NCBI RefSeq assembly: GCF_027409185.1
Contig: NC_084462.1
Span: 21,055,577 to 21,119,576 of the forward strand
Direction of reading: 5' to 3'
DNA from: Cynocephalus volans
Lineage: Eukaryota; Chordata; Mammalia; Dermoptera; Cynocephalidae
DNA length: 64,000 bases
Shown here: positions 1 to 11,639 of the stretch, piece by piece
Position numbering within the stretch: position 1 is the stretch's first letter
Layout of the letters: every line of letters begins with the position of its first letter
Position numbers and translations under genes: made by a program
The notes under the pieces: model-generated
Told to the model about the DNA's origin: nothing
The model's input: only the letters and a program-made list of their open reading frames with translations
The model's database searches: none

Positions 1-4
1 GGCC

Positions 5-3000
5 TCACGGTGCCTTGTCCGCGGCCGTGGCGGCCGGCTCGGCGCGCTGTGGGCCGCTGGGGACCGGGGGCCGCGCGCTGCGCAGCAAACCGAGGCCCCG
101 CGAGCGGCCCGCGCCGTGCAGCTGGCGCTCGTGGCGGCGGATCTGCACCTTGTGGCGGAAGCGCTCGCCGCAGTCCTCGCAGACGTAGGGCCGCTCGCCC
201 GAGTGCGTGCGCCGGTGGCGCAGCAGGTTGGAGGAGACGCTGAAGCGCTTGCCGCAGTCGCCGCAGGCGTAGGGCCGCTCGCCGGTGTGCGTGCGCTGGT
301 GCTGCACGAGCGCCGAGCTCTCGCTGAAGCGCTTGGCGCAGTAAGAGCAGGCGTAGGGCTTCTCGCCCGTGTGGATGCGCTGGTGCGTCACCAGGTTCGA
401 GTGCTGCGAGAAGCCCTTGCCGCACTCGCCGCAACGGTGCGGCCGCTCGCCTGTGTGCGTGGCCTGGTGGCGCACCAGATCTGTGCTGCGGCTGAAGCCC
501 TTGCCGCACTCCCCGCAGATGGTTGGCCGGTCCCGGGCGCGTCGCCGCCTCCGTTGCCGAGCGGGTGTCAGCGCCGCGCTGCCCGCTGGGCCCGGGATGG
601 CCACCACGGTTGGCGCGGCCACGGCGGGCAGCACCATGAGCTCCTGCAGCACCACATAGCCCGGAGGGGCCACCACGACTGCAGCCGGAGCCCCGGGGAC
701 CGCTGCCCCACCACCCCCTCCGGCAGGCACCAGCTCCAGCTGCAGCTCGGGCTGCACAGGGGTCAGCTCCAGCTGCACCTCCTGCTGCTGGGCACCCAGC
801 TCCACGGGGGTCAGCTCCAGCTGCACCTCCTGCTGCTCCAGCTGCTGCTGCTCCAGCTGCTGCTGCTCCAACTGCTGCTCCAGCTGCTGCAGCTGCTCCT
901 GCAGTTTGAGCTGCAGCTGCCGCTGCTCCTGCTGCCGCTCCAGCTCCTGCTGCCGCTCCAGTTCCTGCCGCTGCTGCTCCAGTTCCTGCTCTGACCCCAG
1001 GTCCACTGGCATAAGCTCCAGCTCCACCTCTTCCTCCTCCTCTGGCTCCAGTGGATGAGGCTGCAGCTGCTGCTGTTGCAACTGTTCCTGCTGCTGCTGC
1101 AACAGCTGTTGCTGTTGTTGCTGCTGCAACTGTTCCTGATGCTGCAGCAATAGCTGCTGCTGTAACTGTGCTTGCTGCTGCTGCAGCAACTGCTGCTGTA
1201 ATTGTGCTTGCTGATGCTGTTGTAATTGTTCCTGCTGCTGCAGCAACAGTAACTGCTGTTGCTGTTGGAACTGTTGCTGCTGTAATTGTTCCTGCTGTTG
1301 TAGCAGCTGCTGCTGCTGTATCCGCTGTTGGTGCAACAGCTGTTGTTCTTGCACTTGTTGCTGCTGTAACTGTTCTTGCTGTTGGTGCAATAGTTGTTGC
1401 TCTTGCACTTGCTGCTGCTGTAACTGTTCCTGCTGCTGCTGCTGCAACAGCTGTTGCTCTCGCACTTGCTGCTGCTGTAACTGTTCCTGCTGCTGCTGCT
1501 GCAACAGCTGTTGCTCTTGCACTTGCTGCTGCTGTAACTGTTCCTGCTGTTGCTGCTGCTGCAACAGCTGTTGCTCTCGCACTTGCTGCTGCTGTAACTG
1601 TTCCTGCTGTTGCTGCTGCTGCAATAGCTGTTGCTCTTGCACTTGCTGCTGCTGTAACTGTTCCTGCTGTTGCTGCTGCTGCAGTCGTGGTTTCAGTTCC
1701 TGATGTTGTATTGACTGGTGATTTTCATGTAATTCCTGTTGTAGTTGAGACTGCTGCTGCTGTTGCAATGCTGGCTGATGTCCCAATAGTTGGTTTTGTG
1801 GTTGCTGCTGTTGCAGCTGCTCATGCTGTGGCTGTGGCTGCATCTCTGGCTGCTGTTCTAACTGCTGCAGTTGCAACTCGTGTTGTCCCAGCTGGGCTTC
1901 CTCAGTGATTTCATTGGCTGCTATTGGCGCTGAGACTGCTGGCTGTTGTGGGCTGCTGCTCCCTTCCTGAGCCTCTTCCTCCTCCTGACTCTCGTTCCCG
2001 CCACTGCCACCTGTAGTGGAAATGGCAGGAAACCAGGAGAGAAAGATCTACAGGTAGCTCTCTGGTCCAGGCCCCCAGAACCTGCCCCCTTACCCTGCCC
2101 ATGTACAACCACTCAAGGATAGACTAATGAGATCTCATTAGGGACCCAAAAGCACTGGATCAAATGACAATGGCAACATGGTAAAACTGAAATGCCCTGG
2201 GGGGAAGGAGGGGAGAGGTTGGCTTAGAAATGTGCCCAAGGGACTTCGGTCAACTTACTCTGGACTGCAGTTCCCTGACCCCTCCTCTGGGCCTCCCTTT
2301 ACACAAGGTCCATGCTTAGATCTTGGCACTGATACCAGGTACCAGCACGGGTGCCTGGGGATCCCCAACACCATTCCCTGAGAAGTCTGTTGTGCTTATC
2401 ACCATCCAGTGGAAATCAGTGAACTGGCCATCCTAACAGTCGGCCATCAACCCCATGGTGAACTCTGACTTCAGTTACAGTCACACCTTAAATAAATGAA
2501 ACTCGCCTTCTCTGTAAATAACAAAGAATTTCTGTAAAGCTGCCTGGAAGTGTTACCACAAATAGTTTCTAAAATTTACCAAAGTGTCAGACCACTAGGT
2601 TTCAAGTGGGAAGTTCTCAGTCCAGAACCTAACTCTAACCAGTTAGCAGCTGTCCAGCCTCCTGCAGGCTCACAGCCGCATCTGTAAAATAGCTTAATGA
2701 TACCTACACCCACACTGTCAACTTAAGGAATAAAATAAGAAGGGTCCTGGCATGTTCCCTAGAACCTCGTAGGTGCTTGAAAATTCCCTCTCCCCACAGG
2801 TTAGGAATTAGTTTGCAAAGTAACAACCAGTTTGGAAATAACCAAGTATACAACTAGCTCCATTTGAAACAGCTTAAAGACTGGGATGATCTTAGATTGT
2901 CATTCAGGAATGGAAAGGACTAACTTAAAGCCTCAAATCAACACTGACTGGTCAATTACTTAATCTTTGGGAACCTCAGTTTCCCAGGGATGTTGTGAGA

Positions 3001-4542
3001 ATTAAAGAGGATAAATGTAGAGGTCCACTGTTATGCGAGGCACAGAGTAAGCCCTGCATAAACAGGAGTCACTCCACTGCCATGTTTCCTGTTCTGCACA
3101 ATGTCCACATTCACTTTCTCATTTGTACTATTACTATTCTGCTATCAGAAAATCCTAATTCTGCTTTACATATGTGATCCTAGGAGGCTTTCTCCATTCC
3201 CAAGTCTGACTTCTACATCTGTTCTTCCTACAGCAACATGTTTTCAATTTTGTAATAGAAAGCAATAATTTGATTTACAAAATTTTGCTTTCAGGACACT
3301 TTTCTGGAATATATTGATTTAATAAAACCAAAATGATATCTACATGTATATAATTACCTTTTAGGAAAATATCCCTAATAATCTTTGGTTAGGCTAACGG
3401 ATCAGTGAGTGCATTTTTCATAGACACTCACACCAGCTGGGAGCATGCAGGAGGTGGATGAAAACAGCCACGAAAATCTGTCCCCCTAGCAAATCCAGTG
3501 TCTCATAGACACTCCCTTCTCCCACCTTCTCTGGGTGCAACAGGGGACAGATCATGCCTCTGTGAGAACCTCCTAAATTCTAGCACAGTGCTTGCCCATA
3601 TGGTCACTGACATCCTGGGGAAGCAATTTCAGCATGTTTAACAAAGGCATTTTAGTAAACATACAGTTAAGTGTTGTCTGATGTATATACTCTTGCCAAA
3701 TTTTTGTCAGTTAAATCTACAAGTCATTAGAGTCCTTGTTTAGTCCACACACCCCCATCCGACCCCTCCAGTTCCTTTGGTCCTTTTAAAGCTCTGTTCA
3801 ACCCTGCCCCAGCCCCTCACTCACCTCCCCAAAGCACAGAATGGGAAACGGAATCTCTTAAGTGTGGCCACCACAGAGGGTTTGCCCAGAGTGGGCACCA
3901 GAGGGAGAGGTCTTGGAAGGTTCTGCAGGACCACATTGGCTTCTTGGCATCAGGTAGATGAAAACAGGTGAAAGCAGAGATTGAGGAATAGCGGACAAGG
4001 TTAGAGGCTTCAGGGAAAAGAAGCCATGGAGCTAATATCTGAGGCACGAGGGCAGAGGAAGAGAGCCCTTCAGCCCCTGAATTCCATCTGGGAACTTGAG
4101 TCGGGATCCAGGGCCAGATAGGCAGCCAGGGGAAGCCACCTGACTGCTAGGGAAGCAGAGCAGGAGGTTCCAGGCAGCACATATGTGGGGGTCAGGGCTG
4201 AGGCTATCGATACTGCCAGGGGCCCCTCTCATGGGAGACCTCAGCCTGTCAGAGCCACCTCGGAAAATCCCAAGGCAAACCTGCCACTGTTACTAAAGGC
4301 AACTGAAGTTGGCTGGTGTGAGCCGCTCCACCTCCAGACAGCAAGCCACCCACCACTCCACCCTCGGGCCTCTCTGCCACAGCAGCCCGGGGCTCTGTCA
4401 AAGGACCCTTGCTGGGCCGAGCCCGTGGCGCACTTGGTAGAGTGCTGCGCTGGGAGCGTGGCGACGCTCCCGCCGCGGGTTCGGATCCTATATAGGTCTG
4501 ATCGGTGCACTCACTGGCTGAGTGCCGGTCACGAAAAAACGA

Positions 4543-4576
<34 letters not shown>

Positions 4577-4679
4577 ACCCTTGCTGGGGCTCACCTGAGA
4601 AGGTGTCAGGCGCTGGACCCCCATCCTCAAGACATCTCAGCTCCAACACAAAGGTCTCGGTTGCTGGCCCCAGCTCCAT
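5..4679 (-). CDS. ZNF853: Glutamine-rich C2H2 zinc-finger protein ZNF853 (two coding exons)
   Basis: Coding exons are 4595-4679 (ATG at 4677-4679) and 5-2010 (TGA at 5-7), joined in phase as TTC TCA G|GT GGC with a CAG|GTGAGC donor and a CTACAG acceptor. The product is 696 residues. The N-terminus begins [20 protein letters not shown], as I recall for ZNF853. Residues about 74-400 are almost pure Gln/Leu/Glu with embedded repeats. A short acidic and Gly/Ala/Val-rich part and an Arg-rich patch follow. Five C2H2 fingers occupy about 521-660 with TGERP/TGEKP linkers; the last has H-x4-H spacing. The tail is Pro/Ala-rich. No KRAB or SCAN box is present. A role as a DNA-binding nuclear regulator is inferred from the fingers only; targets are unknown. 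The 5'-most exon here has a splice acceptor at 4712/4713, so a non-coding exon must lie upstream, probably in the CpG island at 5.6-6.3 kb. Human ZNF853 is shorter (about 659 aa by recollection), mainly in the Gln region. The 3'UTR is outside the window. Confidence 0.93.
1333..1682 (-). repeat. In-frame 54-60 bp coding tandem repeat in the ZNF853 polyglutamine region
   Basis: About six units of 54-60 bp follow one another inside the ZNF853 coding exon. The three at 1501, 1561 and 1621 are exactly 60 bp apart and almost identical. Each encodes a 20-residue unit of the form EQLQQQQV(Q/R)[10 protein letters not shown]. It is a coding minisatellite made largely of CAG/CAA codons, surrounded by further imperfect CAG/CTG-rich sequence from about 830 to 1860. 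Confidence 0.9.
2580..3045 (+). repeat. MIR-like SINE fragments
   Basis: Two degraded stretches, about 2580-2800 and 2955-3045, carry MIR hallmarks: 'tctgtaaaatagcttaatgat' style core, 'cctcagtttccc', and 'gttgtgagaattaaa'. Boundaries are approximate. Confidence 0.55.
4417..4572 (+). mobile_element. Young tRNA-derived SINE (t-SINE, GC-rich hairpin subtype)
   Basis: The copy is flanked by a perfect 16-bp target-site duplication, AAGGACCCTTGCTGGG (4401-4416 and 4573-4588). It has an A-box-like GTGGCGCACTTGG and a B-box-like GGTTCGGATCC, then a truncated second half and a pure A-run (4544-4574). The high CpG content and intact duplication mark it as recent. It lies in the ZNF853 intron, antisense to the gene, beside the splice donor. 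Confidence 0.93.
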
Positions 4680-4712
4680 CCTGGCAGTCAGACTGGGATC
4701 GCCAGGAACCAG

Positions 4713-5620
4713 CTGTGCTGAGAGGGAGAAATGAAGCTGCTCAGATGGGTAGGAGTGCTGCAGTCCCCCAGCCAGGGTGTCACTGACCTCAAAGAGCTCT
4801 CCACCTCTGCCTCAGGCCACCCCCGAGCGGGACAGTGCAGGCCACAGCAGGGAAGGGAGTGTGCAGGCAGCTATGACGCTCAGTGTCTGCTTCTGCACAG
4901 AGGCAGAGCTGCTTCTCCTAACTTTTCACAGGGCTCCATCTCAGCTCAGTGCCAAGGGATGGAAACTAGGGGCGGTGGTGCAGTTGGGGATTGGCCCCTC
5001 ACAAGGGAGCGGGACTGGAGACCCAGAAGGGACATCTGGGGGAGCTCTCAGACAAAAGAGAGACTCGTCCATCTCTCATCTCCCCTACTCCCTTCAAAGT
5101 ATGGTCAATTCTGTCGGCCTCCATGGCCTCGTGCCTCCCAGACTGCTCTGGGGGCTCGCCCAACCTCCCAAGGCCACAGCAGGCCACATGTGTCAGGTGC
5201 CACCCCAGTTCCCTGGGAAGGCGGGTGTCTAGTAGTCAGCTGGGGTCTGGCCCTGTGCCCAGGCGCTCCTGAGAGTCCACCCTGCTCCTTGAAGAGGTGG
5301 CCCCACATCCAGTACCCCCCTCTCTCCCAAACAGTCGTCAGATACCTGTAGCTAGCTACCCACCAGGCCTCACCTGGTACAGCATTTTCTGCTCCCAGGC
5401 AGCCTCTGCACTCGGGGAGGTGTGGTCAGCAGAGGCCGCCAGGTGAAGGCCAAAGCATTCAGCCGGGTCCTTCCGGAGGCGCCTCCATCCAGAAAGAGCC
5501 AGGGAGGCGCCTGACCACCCTGGGGCCCTTTCTGGGTATTCCGGAGGGTCTGTGCTGTCAGGGCTCCCGAGGTCGCCCTGGGCCAAAAGAAGGGGCAGAG
5601 TGGAGTTTCCGAGCAGAAGT
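4713..5620 (-). other. 5' intronic sequence of ZNF853
   Basis: This lies upstream of the exon acceptor at 4713 (TTTCTCCCTCTCAGCACAG on the minus strand) and leads to the CpG-island promoter. It is mostly unique and moderately GC-rich. I see no supported coding exon; the open frames on both strands are shadows. Confidence 0.6.
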
Positions 5621-6315
5621 TGGTGGAGACTCTCGGGCGGGGCTGGGGGCCGGAGGCAGAGCCCCGAATCCGGCGCGGGGCTCAGGGCTGGCCGGGCGGG
5701 ACCATGGCGGGCAGCGGGGTCCAGGCCGGAGCCCTAGGTCGGCACCGCGGGGTGGCCTAGTCCTGGTCCGGCGGGCGCCGGGCGACACGGGTCCTGGGCG
5801 GCCCGCGGCCACAGGTGCCCGGAGCCCGCGGGCGGTCTGGGCCGGGCCGGGCCGCGCGGGCCGGGGCGGGGGGCGGGCGCGGCGGCCGGGCCGGGTCCCC
5901 GTTCGCTCGCCCGCCCGCCCGCGCGTGCGTCCGTGCGGGCCGCGGGCCGGGCCGGAGGCGGGGGCGCGGGGGCCGGCACAGGAAGTCCCCCCGGCATCCG
6001 CATCCTGTCCCCCTCCCCTGCCTCCCGCCGCGCCCCCGCGCCCCGGCCCCCGCCGCCCCCGCTGCCGCCGCCGCCGCCGCTCTAGGCCGCCGCCAGCTCG
6101 GTGGGCTTAACCCTTCCCGGCCCGGCCACTCACCCGGGCCGGGGGACAGGACGCGGGACCGTGCGTGCGTCGCGGGCCGGCGGGGGCCGAGAGCAGCGCG
6201 CGCTGTGCCGCATCCCCAGTGCGCGTATCCGCGCGCCGCGGTCGGCGGCTGTCGCTGTGTGTGTGTAGGGGGCGGGGGCTCCCGGCCGGGTCCCCGCCAT
6301 CCCCTGAAGAGTGGG
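5620..6315 (-). promoter_or_regulatory. CpG-island promoter of ZNF853
   Basis: Very GC-rich DNA with dense CpG, GGGCGG-type Sp1/KLF boxes and CCG runs (for example 6060-6080) and no TATA box. The island ends abruptly at the AT-rich stretch at 6350. It is the only island upstream of the minus-strand ZNF853 coding exons, so it probably holds the transcription start and the non-coding first exon, whose exact ends I cannot fix. A divergent plus-strand transcript is possible but unsupported. Confidence 0.8.
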
Positions 6316-7772
6316 CATGGCCTCAGGGCGCCGCTGGCCGGCGTGCGAATTGTGGCTAATTAGTACTCAATTAGATGACACGCTGCTAATGAGGAGGCCC
6401 CATCCTGGGCTGAGCAGGCTTTGAAGAGGCCAACCCGTCCACACCTCGAACCCTCCTCCTGGGCCCCCGGGCTGGGGAGGGCAGGCGGACGAGGCGTTTG
6501 TGCCAACTGGGTCAGTGGGCAGTGACCCACATGGATCAAATGGGCCATCGGGGCCACCTGGCAAACTGGCTCGTCCCTCCCCTGCCGCTGCTCCCTTACT
6601 CTGGCCACGGATCCCGGTGGTCAGGCCCTCCGTGCTCCCCCACCCTCCCCTCCTCCAGGCCTGTCTCCCCAGCTCCTCTGCGCCTTGGCCTCCTGGTTTC
6701 TTTCTTTTTCTAGATGCCAAGCTGCTTCCTGCCTGGGTTGGGGGTCTCCTCCCCAGGGGGGCCTTCGCTGACCATCTCCATAGCCCACGACTTTGCATTA
6801 CCATCCTCAGAGCACAGACCTCTCTAATCTGGAGAATTCACATGGAAATCAGGCTGCTTAGATTCTCTTGAAAAACCCAAAGATCTGGCAAAAGAGAGCT
6901 GCCCCTGGGGTGGAGTAGGAGTGCCCCTCTGGAAGGGGACAAGAGCTGTCACGGGGTCACAGCCCCCTCCCCTCCTTCCTGTCTCCCACTTACATTGCCA
7001 TCACACAGGAGCCTGCCTTGTCCCATTTTTGGATTCTTCCTGGCCCCCAGAGGCACTGGAGTTTGGCTTCCCCCCTGGCCGTTGTTTGGAAAGGCTGCAC
7101 GCTGGCGGCTTCACCCCCAGACTGGGAGCTCTGGAGGGCAGAGAACCAGGTCTGACTCATCAGGGAACAAGTGCAGCCACGAGAACCTGGCTTTGGAGGA
7201 AGAATAATGTGGGGTCACAGGGACCTCTTGCAGCTGGGTAACTTGATACAAATGATTCCCTTCCACCTGTGAAATATGAAGATAAGCAAGCAGACATGGA
7301 AGGTGAGATGAGAAATACAAGGATAAAGACGAGTGTGCACCTTCCCCTCCCCTGGGAGGGCTGGGAGCAGAGCTGTCTCTCTGCGCCCTCCTGCCTCCTT
7401 GGGACACCTCACGCCCTGGGGATCCCCGCACTCCTTGATATTTAAACTCTCCCACTGCTAGCTGCTTTCCAGCAGCATTTGCACATCCTCAGGATCTCCC
7501 ATCCTAAAAACACGTCTCTCTCTTGCCCTCGGTGGCCAAACTTCCTTTGTCCATATCTCTGTCTGCCAATCCCTCCTTCCCTTCTTCAACTAGGCCAGTG
7601 CCACATCCCTTGCGGGCTCTGCTTCCCTCACCTGGCTCGTTGCTCACAGTTGCGTAATTAAAATGTGCAGTCAGGGGTCTTATCAAATCAATCAACAGTT
7701 TTCTCCCCATGAGTTTTTCTCCTGTCTATACCTGATTCAAGGGCCACCACTTTTCTTCCTTTTTTCCCTTTA
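6316..7772. other. Intergenic sequence, no gene seen
   Basis: Mostly unique sequence upstream of the ZNF853 promoter. It starts with an AT-rich group of TAATTAG/CAATTAG/CTAATGAG motifs (6354-6393). Open frames here show no family motif. Confidence 0.6.
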
Positions 7773-7773
7773 A

Positions 7774-7870
7774 TTTTTTTTTTTTTTAAAGATGACCGGT
7801 AAGGGGATCTTAACCCTTGACTTGGTGTCATCAGCACCACGCTCTCCCAAGTGAGCCACGGGCCGGCCCT
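7774..7870 (-). mobile_element. tRNA-Ile-like t-SINE monomer
   Basis: Poly-T at the left end, then the reverse complement of 'GGGCCGGCCCGTGGCTCACT...GTCAAGGGTTAAGATC...ACCGGTCATCTT'. It keeps recognisable A-box and B-box positions and matches the other copies in the window. Confidence 0.9.
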
Positions 7871-8149
7871 TCTTTTAACTTTTATCAAGGTAATACATAC
7901 ACCTAGTCAAATAAGTCAAGTAGTTCCATAAAAGGCTCTTAGCAACAGCAACAATCTCTCTTATTTATTTCTGAGTCCACTGTTATGTTTTCTGGTATTT
8001 GTTGCCGTATTTTTAAATAACATGCTTATAATGCTATTACTTGATTTTTTCCATTTTGTATAGTGTCTATTGACATCCACTTTGGAAGATGAACATTTAA
8101 CTCTTTAAAGCACACATACACCTGCACAGTTTTCCTCTCACCCTGCTGT

Positions 8150-8880
8150 TGTGCAATAAAGAATTTGTGTGGTCTTTGCCCTGGGTTCCTGGGACAAAGC
8201 TTCTAAAACCCTTGGAATTTCCCCAGTGAGAGGAGTGTCTTTGTTATTCATGGTGGGCCCCCTCCTGAGTTTATGAAAAAGAGATGACTCCTGGTGGTCC
8301 CCTAGACAGCTTCAGGATGGGGGCTGGTCATACCAGAAGGACCATTCATGCCGATGGGTTTGGTAAAGGAGGGGGCCTAGAGATTGAGTTCAATTGGGTG
8401 GCCAGTGAATCAATCATGGCTACGTAAAGAAACTAATAAAAACTCTGCACTCAGGGCTTGGCGAGCTTCCTGGCCTATGATAACACCATTGTGCTGGGAG
8501 GGTGATGCGTCTTGATTCCATGGGATGAGAACACAGAAGCTCCACGTACAGGACCCTCCCAGACCTCAGTCTATGGGTCTCTTCATGGACCATGGCTGGT
8601 CCTGATTTGTGTCCTTTATAATAAAAGTGTAATCATAACCATAATGCTTTCCTGAATTCTGTGAGTTGATCTAGAGAATTATCAAACCAGAGTGGGTCAT
8701 GGGAACCCTGAATTTGTAACCAGTTGGTCAGAAGTGCAAGTGGCCTGGGGACCCTGGAACTTGCAGGTGGTGTCTAAAGTAAGGGCAGTCTCATTGAGGA
8801 TGGTGCCCTAACCTGTGGAGCGTGCACTAACTCCGGCAGTTAGCATCAGGGCTGCACTGCAGTGCGGCACTGCTCAATAC
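8150..8880 (+). repeat. Ancient LTR-like repeat
   Basis: The stretch has the look of an old mammalian endogenous-retrovirus LTR: a 'gggagggtgatgcgtcttga' block, AATAAA-type signals (AATAAAAG near 8622) and 'actccggcagttag' near its end. I recognise the repeat type but cannot name the subfamily safely. No retroviral coding sequence is attached. Confidence 0.55.
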
Positions 8881-10215
8881 AGTTTTATTGCAGTTTTGGT
8901 TAGATCCAATTTTAATGTTTCCATAATTATATCTAGGTAAATATCATTACTGCTAATCCCAATAAGGTATTTTTATTAATTTCCTTCTTGTCAAACTCCT
9001 AGCTCTTTCTGGAGTTAATCACTTCCCCCCTCTTTTTCTTCTTCTTATTTGCTTTGATTCCTTCTTAGAATCTCTTAAGTCTTCCTTCATCCTCCTTTGG
9101 CTCCTTAACCCAACTTTCCACCTAGTCAAACTGGTCAGAAATCTATTTGTTTCATTTTGTTTCCTGAGGACATCCCTTCTGGAGCCTTCTTCCTCTGGAC
9201 TCAAATTTGGCAGATTGCCCTCAAGGCCACTGCCCAGCTGGCAGCATGGGACTCTCCGTTGCAATCATTCGGGGACTTTCCTTGGTCTCTCCTTCACTCT
9301 CTCTTGCATTAATCTGTTTTCTCACACCATTTCTTTCTCTTTCTTTCTTGATGAACTCATTGTGACAGAGACACTTAGTACTCACCAAGTTTTCCACGTG
9401 TTCCCCTATATTTCCAAGTCTTCCATACAGGGAAATTAAATGACTGATTTGGCCAATGGGCTATGACAGGAAGTGACATACACTCCTTCTGAGACAAAGC
9501 ATGAAGGGGCCACCCCCATCTCCCTGCTCCCCTGCCATGGTGGCACTGGAGGAAATGCATTCCAGATGGTACAACTACAATGTAGTGGAACCTCAGTCGG
9601 CCTGAGCTGCGAAGTCCAGTCAGGGAAGCAGAAGAACACTTAGGTGACTAATCAGAACATTTAATTCGGAGAAATGTTTGCAAGTGTGTTGAAAGGGCTG
9701 GAGTATCACATAGGGAAGGTGGAACCACCGGAGATGAGTACTCTAAGGCGAGAGAAGCAACAGGGAAAAGTGATGTTACAGAGCTGCAGGTGCCGCATCA
9801 CTGAGGCTGCTGTGGCGACTGTTGGAACTGTGATACCGAGGACCCCGAGCCCAGACTCACCGGTCACCACTGGAGGAACCACCAGAAGCCGGAAATGTCT
9901 TTTCTCCCATCCAGACTTCTGATTCCTCATTAGTGCTTCCCATTAGCAGAATCTAGCCAGAAGCCAGCTGGCAAGGGAGTCTGGGAAATGTAGTTTGAGG
10001 TCTTCCACCCCCTGCCTAGAGGCAACAAATAACTGGCACATTTTGTGACTGAGCCCCCTGCCACCCCATGTGGAAATGGAGACATTTTGGGGCAAAGCCA
10101 CTGAGACTCATGCTGCAGCTAGCACTGATGACCCTGACCTTCACTGCGGTAGAGCGCGTTCTTTAGTGTTCTTCTGAGAAAAGGTATATGGCAAGTACAT
10201 TTCTGAGAAACTTCA
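8881..10215. other. Intergenic sequence, no gene seen
   Basis: No supported gene. Open frames are short and lack motifs. Some old repeat debris is likely but not identifiable by eye. Confidence 0.5.
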
Positions 10216-10761
10216 TGTGATGGTTGATTGCGTGTGTTGACTTGATTGGGCCATGGGGTGTCCAGACATCGGCAGAACATTATTCTGGGTGTGTCTGTGA
10301 GGGTGATTCTGGATGAGATTGACATTTTAATCAGCACTCTCAGTAAAGCAGATTGCCCTCACTGACGTGGGTGGCCTCATCCAAACAACCCAAGACCTGA
10401 GCAGAACAAAAGGTGAAGAAGAAGGAACTCCTCCTGCCTGACTGCTCGAGCTGGGACATCGGTCTTCTCCAGGCTTCAGACTCAAACAGAAACATTGGCT
10501 CTGCTTGGATCTCAAGTCTGCTGGCTCTCGGACTGGAAGCTGCACCAGCAGCTCTCCTGGCTCTCAGGCATTTGGACTTAGACTGAAACTGCACGTCGGC
10601 AATCCTGGGTCTCCAGTCTGCTAACTGCAGATCTTAGGACTTCTCAGCCTCCATAAGTGTGTGGACCAATTCCTTATAACAAATATCCCTCTCGATGGAT
10701 AGATACCATATACATAATATATACATATCCTACTGGTTCTGGAGATCCCTGACTAATATGC
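10216..10761 (+). repeat. Ancient LTR-like repeat
   Basis: It begins with 'tgatggttgattgcgtgtgttgac' (typed in part) and ends 'gagatccctgactaatatg', with 'attattctgggtgtgtctgtg' and 'cagattgccctc' inside. These are hallmarks of a common, old mammalian LTR/MER-type repeat. The family name is left open. Confidence 0.6.
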
Positions 10762-11227
10762 ATCACGTCTAAGAAGTCTTTGTTCTTACATTAGACTTGG
10801 TGTGGATTATAGATTGGCAATTGTTTCCCCTCAGAATTTTAAAGACACTGCCTCACTGTCTTTTAGCTTCCAGTGTTGCTTGCTGTTCGGCAAGTCCTGT
10901 GCCATTTTGACTCCTGATTCTTTGCGTACGAGAAGAAAGGCCACCAGTCCGGGAGCAGGGACCTTGAGGGGGAGTGGAATGTGGTAGACTTAGAGCTGCA
11001 TCCAAACTCTAGCTGTGGGACTCCAAGAAGTTTATCTCCCACTGGAGATGATGGAGAAGGTTTGGAATACACTCTGGGGAAGAGCGGCAGACTGGGGAAT
11101 GGCACCGAGTGCCCAGCACGCGTGTCAAAGCACGTTTTGGTGGGGGTCTGGTGCACAATGTCAGACATCACTCCTCAGGTCAACTCTCCGGTGTTCACTC
11201 TCAAAGCACCAAGTACCTGTAGCACTT

Positions 11228-11588
11228 TGCTATGGAGTGAATGTTTGTGTCCTCCCAACATTTACATGTTGAAATCTATCGCCCAATGTGATGGTTTTAG
11301 GGGCTGGGGCAATTGGGAGATGTTTAGGTCATGAGGGTGGAGACCTCATGAATGGGATTACTGCCCCCATGAAAGAGGCCCCTAGAGAGCCATCTCACTC
11401 TCTTACCAACGTGTGAGAACACAGCAAGAAGGCAGCCACCTGTGAACCAGGAAGCAGGTCCTCACCAGACACTGAATCTGCTGGCGCTTTGCTCCCCAGC
11501 CTCCAGAACTGTAAGAAATAAATTTTTGCTGTTTCTAAGCCACTCAGTGTTTGCTAGTTTATTATAGCAGCCCAAATAGGTTAATGCA
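11228..11588 (+). repeat. MaLR-type LTR (MST/MLT-like)
   Basis: Starts TGCTATGGAGTGAATG and continues with 'caatgtgatggtttta', 'gtcatgagggtggag', 'gaatctgctggcgc' and 'ctccagaactgtaagaaata', ending near 'caaataggttaatgca'. This is the standard layout of a mammalian ERVL-MaLR LTR, plus orientation, with an AATAAA near 11518. Solo, no internal region. Confidence 0.8.
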
Positions 11589-11639
11589 CACTTGCATGAT
11601 TCTGACTTTACAATCTGATTGGGGTCTGCCTCCCTTACA

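Larger units (their letters stand above)
2011..4594 (-). other. ZNF853 intron between the two coding exons
   Basis: This intron is bounded by GT at 4594-4593 and AG at 2012-2011. It contains old MIR-like fragments near 2.58-2.80 kb and 2.95-3.04 kb and one young t-SINE (4417-4572) beside the donor. No other gene is seen. Confidence 0.85.

Noticed and set aside
1333-1682. Regularly spaced repeat, considered as a CRISPR-like array
   Set aside because: The units are contiguous, have no unique spacers, and stay in frame within a mammalian coding exon.
1051-1908. Long plus-strand Ala/Val-rich open frame opposite ZNF853
   Set aside because: It is the antisense reading of CAG/CTG codons of the Gln-rich region. 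Long stop-free frames are expected there, and it shows no domain.
4488-4594. Continuation of the ZNF853 first coding exon into a poly-Phe frame
   Set aside because: The frame runs through the splice donor into the antisense SINE A-tail. The GT-AG junction to 2010 restores the conserved protein.
5734-6363. Open frames on both strands in the ZNF853 CpG island
   Set aside because: GC-rich composition gives long frames by chance; there is no family similarity and they fit a non-coding promoter and exon 1.
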